Assembly (NCBI RefSeq): GCF_030758935.1 | Contig: NZ_CP132333.1 | Span: 1,612,992 to 1,676,991 of the forward strand | Length of the DNA stretch: 64,000 bases | DNA from: Geothrix sp. PMB-07 | GTDB taxonomy: Bacteria; Acidobacteriota; Holophagae; Holophagales; Holophagaceae | Direction of reading: 5' to 3' | Part shown: positions 60,411-64,000 of the stretch, one piece after another | How positions within the stretch are numbered: position 1 is the stretch's first letter | Layout: the number at the start of each line of letters is the position of its first letter | The notes under the pieces: generated by a model | Databases searched by the model: none | The model's input: only the letters and a program-made list of their open reading frames with translations | Told to the model about the DNA's origin: nothing | Position numbers and translations under genes: made by a program

Positions 60411-60419
60411 GGGACTGCC

Positions 60420-60872
60420 ATGCTGCGACGAATCTCCTCAATGCTCATGGCCGCAGGCGTTGCGCTGCTGGCTGAGGCTCCGCCAAAGGCCGCTCAAGCC
60501 CCCCCAGCCGTCACCCCCGCGGGAGTCAGCACCGAGGATGTGGCCCTCATCAAGGCTGTTCCCTACCGGCCCTCCATCCAACGTGATCCTTTTTCTGCGC
60601 CGAGGGAAGATCGCCCGGTGGACGCCCTTGATCTCTTGGATGACATCGGAGTCAAAGGCATGATCCGCAAGGATGGCAAGAATTTCGCTGTAGTCACTGA
60701 CAGCCGTGGAAATGCCCGTTGGCTGCCCGTGGGCCATCGTTTCAAGGATGGCGAAATTTCTGACATCACTGATAAGGAAGTGGTCTTCCACCAATGGGAT
60801 GTCAATACCACCAACCGTTCTGTGTTCCGAACCATCAAGAAAACGTTCAAGCGTGAGGAGGGTAAACGATGA
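60420..60872 (+). CDS. pilP: Type IV pilus assembly protein PilP
   Basis: 150 residues. PilP is usually a lipoprotein, but no lipobox Cys is present here; the N-terminus MLRRISSMLMAAGVALLAEA looks like a plain signal peptide or anchor. RDPFSAPRED leads into a small beta domain (GVKGMIRKDGKNFAVVTD, LPVGHRFKDGEISDITDKEVVF) that docks on the secretin. The stop overlaps pilQ (ATGA). Confidence 0.88.
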   Translation: MLRRISSMLMAAGVALLAEAPPKAAQAPPAVTPAGVSTEDVALIKAVPYRPSIQRDPFSAPREDRPVDALDLLDDIGVKGMIRKDGKNFAVVTDSRGNARWLPVGHRFKDGEISDITDKEVVFHQWDVNTTNRSVFRTIKKTFKREEGKR

Positions 60873-62896
60873 ATGCTCGCCTGAGTTCCTTGCTGGTCGC
60901 AGGGGGCGTGGTCCTGGCGGGGATCCACACGGGGTCCCTCCATGCCTCGCCTGTCCTAGAGGGGGCGGCCAAGGCCAGCCTTCTATCCACCTCCTTGGAA
61001 GCTGATGGGGCCGGGGCCACCCTGTTCCTTCGGGTGCCAGGCTTGGCTTCACAACCGGGCGTCCAGGTGCTCTCCAATCCGCATCGTGTGGTTCTGGACC
61101 TTCCAGGGGTGGATCGCGGCGCCCTGGTCACCCGTAAGGAATTGGCCCAGCTGGTTCACCCTCTGATCCAGAAGGCTCGTCTGGCACAATTTGCCACGGA
61201 GCCGAAACCCATCACCCGTTTGGTGTTGGAGGTGACCGCAGGGACCCAGGTGGTCGTGCGCACAAGCCCAGAGGGCGTGCAGTTGCACTTGACACCGGGT
61301 AGCGGCCGGATCCAAGCCCAGTTTGAAGGTGAGTTCCAGCCGGTAGTCCCAGCCAATTCATTTCGGACGCAGCAGGCTTCAGCACCCTCCCAAGCCGTGT
61401 CCACGTCCAGCGCCGGACCGGTCTCGGTGGCCAAATCCTTGGCGCCTCTTCCGGGGGCTGTCAGCACCTTCCAGGCCCTTCCCCAACTCCTCGGGATGAC
61501 CATTCTCACGGCTGCGGCTCCAGAGGCAATTCAGTTACCTGAGGGCTCCAAGCCGAATCTTCCCGTTGCGAGCCACACTGGAACCCGGACCCTGGGTGAG
61601 GGTGGCCCCAAGTACTCCGGGTCAAAGATCACGATTGCTCTGGCCAACACAGACATTCGTGAGTTCCTGCAGATCATTGCCGACACCGGCAAATTGAATC
61701 TGGTCCTCGATCCTGATGTCCAGGGGACCTATGGCTACCGCTTCACCGAGACCCCCTGGGATCAGGTTTTGGATGTCACGCTGAAGAATGCCGGCCTCGG
61801 CAAGGAAATCCAGAATGGAGTCCTTCGCGTGGCCAAAATCGAGAAACTTCAAAAGGAAGAAGAAGAACGGAAGAAGCTGGATGAGACCAAGGCATTGGCC
61901 GGGGATCTCCAAACCATCACCCGCCCCTTGTCCTATGCCAAGGTCGGGGATGTTCAGAAGATCCTCAAGGACATGCTCTCCAAGCGTGGTTCGGTGATCC
62001 TGGATGACCGCACCAACACGCTGATCATCACAGATCTACCCCGGCACATTTCGGTGGTTTCTGATCTGATTGATACCCTGGATGTTCAGATTCAACAGGT
62101 CCAGATTGAGGCCCGGGTCGTTGAAGCGAATAAAAATTGGCAACAGCAGTTTGGTGTGAAGTGGCCTACCTCAAATAGTGGGTCAGTGGCCATTACGGGT
62201 TCAGGTTCAAGTACAAGTAATCCTCCGTGGGTTGGGCCCAATGCCCCGTTCTGGAATGGTGTAAATATCAATAATCCCGATTCCAAGAACCAGGCCTGGG
62301 CTGCATTTACCCCCGGCAAGGACGGATCGACCTCTATCGCCGCACCCTCTGGTGAATTGTGGCTGAGCTTCCTGAGCAATCGATTTAGCATCAACGCTGT
62401 TCTTCAAGCCATGGAAAGCGAGGGCACACTTAAAATTGTGTCATCACCCAAAGTCGTGACGCAGAACAACAAGAAAGCCACGATCCTCAGCGGCGAAAAG
62501 ATTCCTTACCCCACCCAGCAGGGTGGCGCTTCTGGTGGCGCCATCACGGTGGCCTTCATCGATGCCAACTTGCAACTTGATGTGACGCCCCAGATCACCA
62601 ACGAAGGTACCATCATCATGGACTTGAAGGTCGAGAAGGCGGAAGCCGATTTCGGCCGCACGGTGAATGGAACACCAACCATTCTTCGAAAGTCCATCGA
62701 GACTCAGGTCTTGGTTCGGGATGGCGGTACCGCTGTGTTGGGCGGTGTTTACATTACGAATACTGCTACTGGAACGAACGGCGTTCCCTTCCTCTCCAAG
62801 ATCCCTTTGATTGGATTCCTGTTCCGGAACAACACCAAGCAGGATCAGAACGCCGAACTTCTGATCTTCATCACCCCGCGCATTCTTCGCCAATAG
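60869..62896 (+). CDS. pilQ: Type IV pilus secretin PilQ
   Basis: 675 residues with a signal peptide. An AMIN domain (about 45-140; PHRVVLDLPGV) for peptidoglycan binding is followed by a Pro/Ser linker. Then come an STN/N0 domain (ITIALANTDIREFLQIIADTGKLNLVLDPDVQGTY), an N1 domain (ISVVSDLIDTLDVQIQQVQIEARVVE) and the secretin core ending VPFLSKIPLIGFLFRNN and LLIFITPRIL. An insert of about 60 Ser/Asn/Trp residues sits near 430-490 in the core. Forms the outer-membrane pore for the pilus. Last gene of the operon; a terminator follows. Confidence 0.95.
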   Translation: MNARLSSLLVAGGVVLAGIHTGSLHASPVLEGAAKASLLSTSLEADGAGATLFLRVPGLASQPGVQVLSNPHRVVLDLPGVDRGALVTRKELAQLVHPLIQKARLAQFATEPKPITRLVLEVTAGTQVVVRTSPEGVQLHLTPGSGRIQAQFEGEFQPVVPANSFRTQQASAPSQAVSTSSAGPVSVAKSLAPLPGAVSTFQALPQLLGMTILTAAAPEAIQLPEGSKPNLPVASHTGTRTLGEGGPKYSGSKITIALANTDIREFLQIIADTGKLNLVLDPDVQGTYGYRFTETPWDQVLDVTLKNAGLGKEIQNGVLRVAKIEKLQKEEEERKKLDETKALAGDLQTITRPLSYAKVGDVQKILKDMLSKRGSVILDDRTNTLIITDLPRHISVVSDLIDTLDVQIQQVQIEARVVEANKNWQQQFGVKWPTSNSGSVAITGSGSSTSNPPWVGPNAPFWNGVNINNPDSKNQAWAAFTPGKDGSTSIAAPSGELWLSFLSNRFSINAVLQAMESEGTLKIVSSPKVVTQNNKKATILSGEKIPYPTQQGGASGGAITVAFIDANLQLDVTPQITNEGTIIMDLKVEKAEADFGRTVNGTPTILRKSIETQVLVRDGGTAVLGGVYITNTATGTNGVPFLSKIPLIGFLFRNNTKQDQNAELLIFITPRILRQ

Positions 62897-62912
62897 GCTG
62901 GATACTTGACAT

Positions 62913-62940
62913 GGAAACGGCCCCTTGCGGGGCCGTTTCC
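62913..62940. terminator. Bidirectional terminator hairpin after pilQ
   Basis: GGAAACGGCCCC pairs perfectly with GGGGCCGTTTCC across TTGC, between the convergent pilQ and zinc-ribbon genes. Confidence 0.85.
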
Positions 62941-62960
62941 ATGTTTGAAGCAAGCGGGAA

Positions 62961-63161
62961 TTACTTGGCGATGGGCAGGGTCCGCACCAGGCGCTTGCAG
63001 CTGTTGCAGAGGATGGTGAAGTTGTCGGCCTGCTCGAAGTGGTATTTGAAGCCGGGATCCTCGTCGACCTTCTCCAGGCGACCGAAGCGGTACTCGGCAA
63101 TGCGCACGCTCTGGGGGGCGGTCAGATCGGCGCCGCAGTGGGTGCAGGAGATGGCGGCCAT
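62961..63161 (-). CDS. Small zinc-ribbon protein
   Basis: 66 residues from the ATG at 63161 with AAGGAG upstream. Two Cys pairs, CTHCG near the N-terminus and CNSCK near the C-terminus, should bind one zinc. The middle is charged and aromatic (YRFGRLEKVDEDPGFKYHF). Partner unknown. It lies downstream of the 49-residue membrane protein gene, on the same strand. Confidence 0.75.
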   Translation of the reverse strand: MAAISCTHCGADLTAPQSVRIAEYRFGRLEKVDEDPGFKYHFEQADNFTILCNSCKRLVRTLPIAK

Positions 63162-63186
63162 GCTTGCTCCTTGGGAAGGCTGTGCT

Positions 63187-63336
63187 TCATAGGTGGAAGA
63201 ATTTCCAGAGCCCCCAGCTTATCAGAGCCAGCGCGGCCAGGCCGACGAAGACCCGCAGCAGCACCTTGCCGAGGTGATATGCGACATAGATCACGATGAG
63301 CGCGGCCAGAATGGCCAGAATCAGTGTTGGGGTCAT
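63187..63336 (-). CDS. 49-residue single-pass or hairpin membrane protein
   Basis: Read on the minus strand from the ATG at 63336: MTPTLILAILAALIVIYVAY, then HLGKVLLRVFVGLAALALI and the end SWGLWKFFHL. Two hydrophobic stretches (about 3-20 and 27-42) are separated by a short basic turn. The ATG overlaps the stop of the hydroxyacyl-CoA dehydrogenase gene (ATGA), which supports real translation. No family recognised. The zinc-ribbon gene begins 25 bp further on. Confidence 0.65.
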   Translation of the reverse strand: MTPTLILAILAALIVIYVAYHLGKVLLRVFVGLAALALISWGLWKFFHL

Positions 63337-64000
63337 GAAGTCCGCCTGCCTTCCTTATTCCAATGGTGGAACCCCTTCTGCGCTGTGATTCCCGTATGGC
63401 CTGCATCGACCAGGGCCCTGAGGAGGGCGGGGGGCTGAAAGCGCGCTTCACCCGCAGCAGTGAGCCCTTCGGCGATGCGCAGCCGCAAATCGAGCCCCAC
63501 CCGGTCGGACAGTTCCAGGGGGCCTACGGGGTGGCCATAGCCCAGGGTCATGAGGGCGTCCAAATCCTCGGCGGAGGCGACACCAGCCTCCACGAGCCGC
63601 ATGGCTTCGAGTCCCTGGGCCAGGGCCATCCGTGCTGCGGCGAAGCCCGGTTGATCGCGAACCTGGACCACGCGCTTCCCCAGGGCTTTGCCCAGATCCC
63701 TGGCCTGCTCCACACACTTGGGCAGGGTGCCGGGCGCCACGGCCATTTCAACAACCGCCATGCGTGGCACGGGCACGAAGAGGTGGAATCCAACCAGTCG
63801 GCCGACGAGCCCTGATCGCCGGGCCAATTCCGTGATGGGGAGTGCCGATGTGCCTGATAGAAGCAACACGTCTTTCGGCCCCCACTCGCCTGCGGCGGCA
63901 AGGACAGGATGTTTGACCTCGATGTTTTCGGGGAGCGCCTCCAGGAAGGTAGCGGCTCCCTGCAAGGCCTCTGGGCCAAAGGCGGCGGCCGACAGCCGCC
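63333..64000 (-). CDS. 3-hydroxyacyl-CoA dehydrogenase-like protein, C-terminal part (5' end outside window)
   Basis: The frame is open at the right edge; only the last 222 or so residues are visible. LLLSGTSALPITELA and GRLVGFHLFVPVPRMAVVEMAVAPGT match the end of the NAD-binding domain; the C-terminal domain follows (DQPGFAAARMALAQGLEAMRLVEAG, MTLGYGHPVGPLELSDRVGLD). Two catalytic Asn positions are changed: HFFN reads HLFV and PGF-x2-NR reads PGFAAAR, so normal dehydrogenase activity is doubtful. The last bases overlap a 49-residue membrane protein gene. Confidence 0.82.
   Translation of the reverse strand, partial: RLSAAAFGPEALQGAATFLEALPENIEVKHPVLAAAGEWGPKDVLLLSGTSALPITELARRSGLVGRLVGFHLFVPVPRMAVVEMAVAPGTLPKCVEQARDLGKALGKRVVQVRDQPGFAAARMALAQGLEAMRLVEAGVASAEDLDALMTLGYGHPVGPLELSDRVGLDLRLRIAEGLTAAGEARFQPPALLRALVDAGHTGITAQKGFHHWNKEGRRTS

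Noticed and set aside
60420-60872. PilP as a lipoprotein.
   Set aside because: No Cys occurs in the N-terminal region, so lipidation is not supported.
1-64000. CRISPR arrays, prophage genes, insertion sequences, toxin-antitoxin pairs.
   Set aside because: No regular repeat-spacer series, no transposase or integrase, and no phage structural genes were seen on either strand.

Overview
The window is about 64 kb of GC-rich, densely coded Gram-negative chromosome. It carries lpxA/fabZ (lipid A and fatty acid synthesis), several outer-membrane beta-barrels, a type IV pilus pilMNOPQ operon, a futalosine-pathway menaquinone gene (mqnA), HU, era, dnaB and a tRNA-Arg. Together with the protein flavour this suggests an Acidobacteriota of the Holophagae type (Geothrix/Holophaga-like). 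That placement is inference from gene content, not from a marker alignment. No IS element, prophage, CRISPR array or rRNA was seen.

Layout. 1-5.1 kb: the end of a YedF-like gene, pgsA, a DUF502 membrane protein, an SDR, an MFS carrier with an apparent 3' frameshift, a short GlpD-like FAD oxidoreductase, and tRNA-Arg(ACG) with its promoter and a terminator. 5.1-15.1 kb: an exopolysaccharide locus. A divergent secreted glycoside hydrolase and a long AT-rich leader precede nfrB (GT2 synthase with two C-terminal MshEN-type c-di-GMP domains), nfrA (TPR plus outer-membrane domain), wecB (UDP-ManNAc supply), a DUF2334 deacetylase-like protein and an alginate-export-type porin. This is the most interesting system in the window. 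It looks like the E. coli N4-phage-receptor (Nfr) c-di-GMP-controlled ManNAc polymer pathway joined to the hydrolase and DUF2334 parts seen in Bacillus Yda-type clusters. 15.1-19.6 kb: a lipoprotein, an outer-membrane protein, HU with a Lys/Ala tail, and a phosphate-porin-like protein.

19.6-28.3 kb: a complete branched-chain amino-acid ABC transporter (livKHMGF) followed by a CBS-domain gene, then a POT peptide carrier facing an S9 dipeptidyl peptidase. 28.3-34.0 kb: a chemoreceptor, a small-protein/membrane-protein/histidine-kinase trio, pepQ and mqnA. 34.0-37.2 kb: an alkylation-repair cluster with three O6-alkylguanine-transferase-like proteins (one with Cys replaced by Ser) and an Ada(N)-AraC-AlkA fusion. 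37.2-43.5 kb: speD, an m5U RNA methyltransferase, a GAF-HD-GYP phosphodiesterase, fabZ-lpxA-era and carbonic anhydrase.

43.5-56.4 kb: a LolD/MacB-type ATPase, an acyltransferase/ACP-like/AMP-ligase fusion, a thiolase, a DUF218 protein, a 1071-residue lipoprotein, dnaB, a 2-oxoacid dehydrogenase E2 and gatA. 56.4-64.0 kb: a J-domain/TPR protein, a PP2C phosphatase, pilMNOPQ, a small zinc-ribbon protein, a 49-residue membrane protein and the end of a 3-hydroxyacyl-CoA dehydrogenase. Several enzymes lack a family catalytic residue (the Ogt-like protein, the thiolase, the hydroxyacyl-CoA dehydrogenase, and the ACP-like domain of the ligase fusion); each is reported separately.
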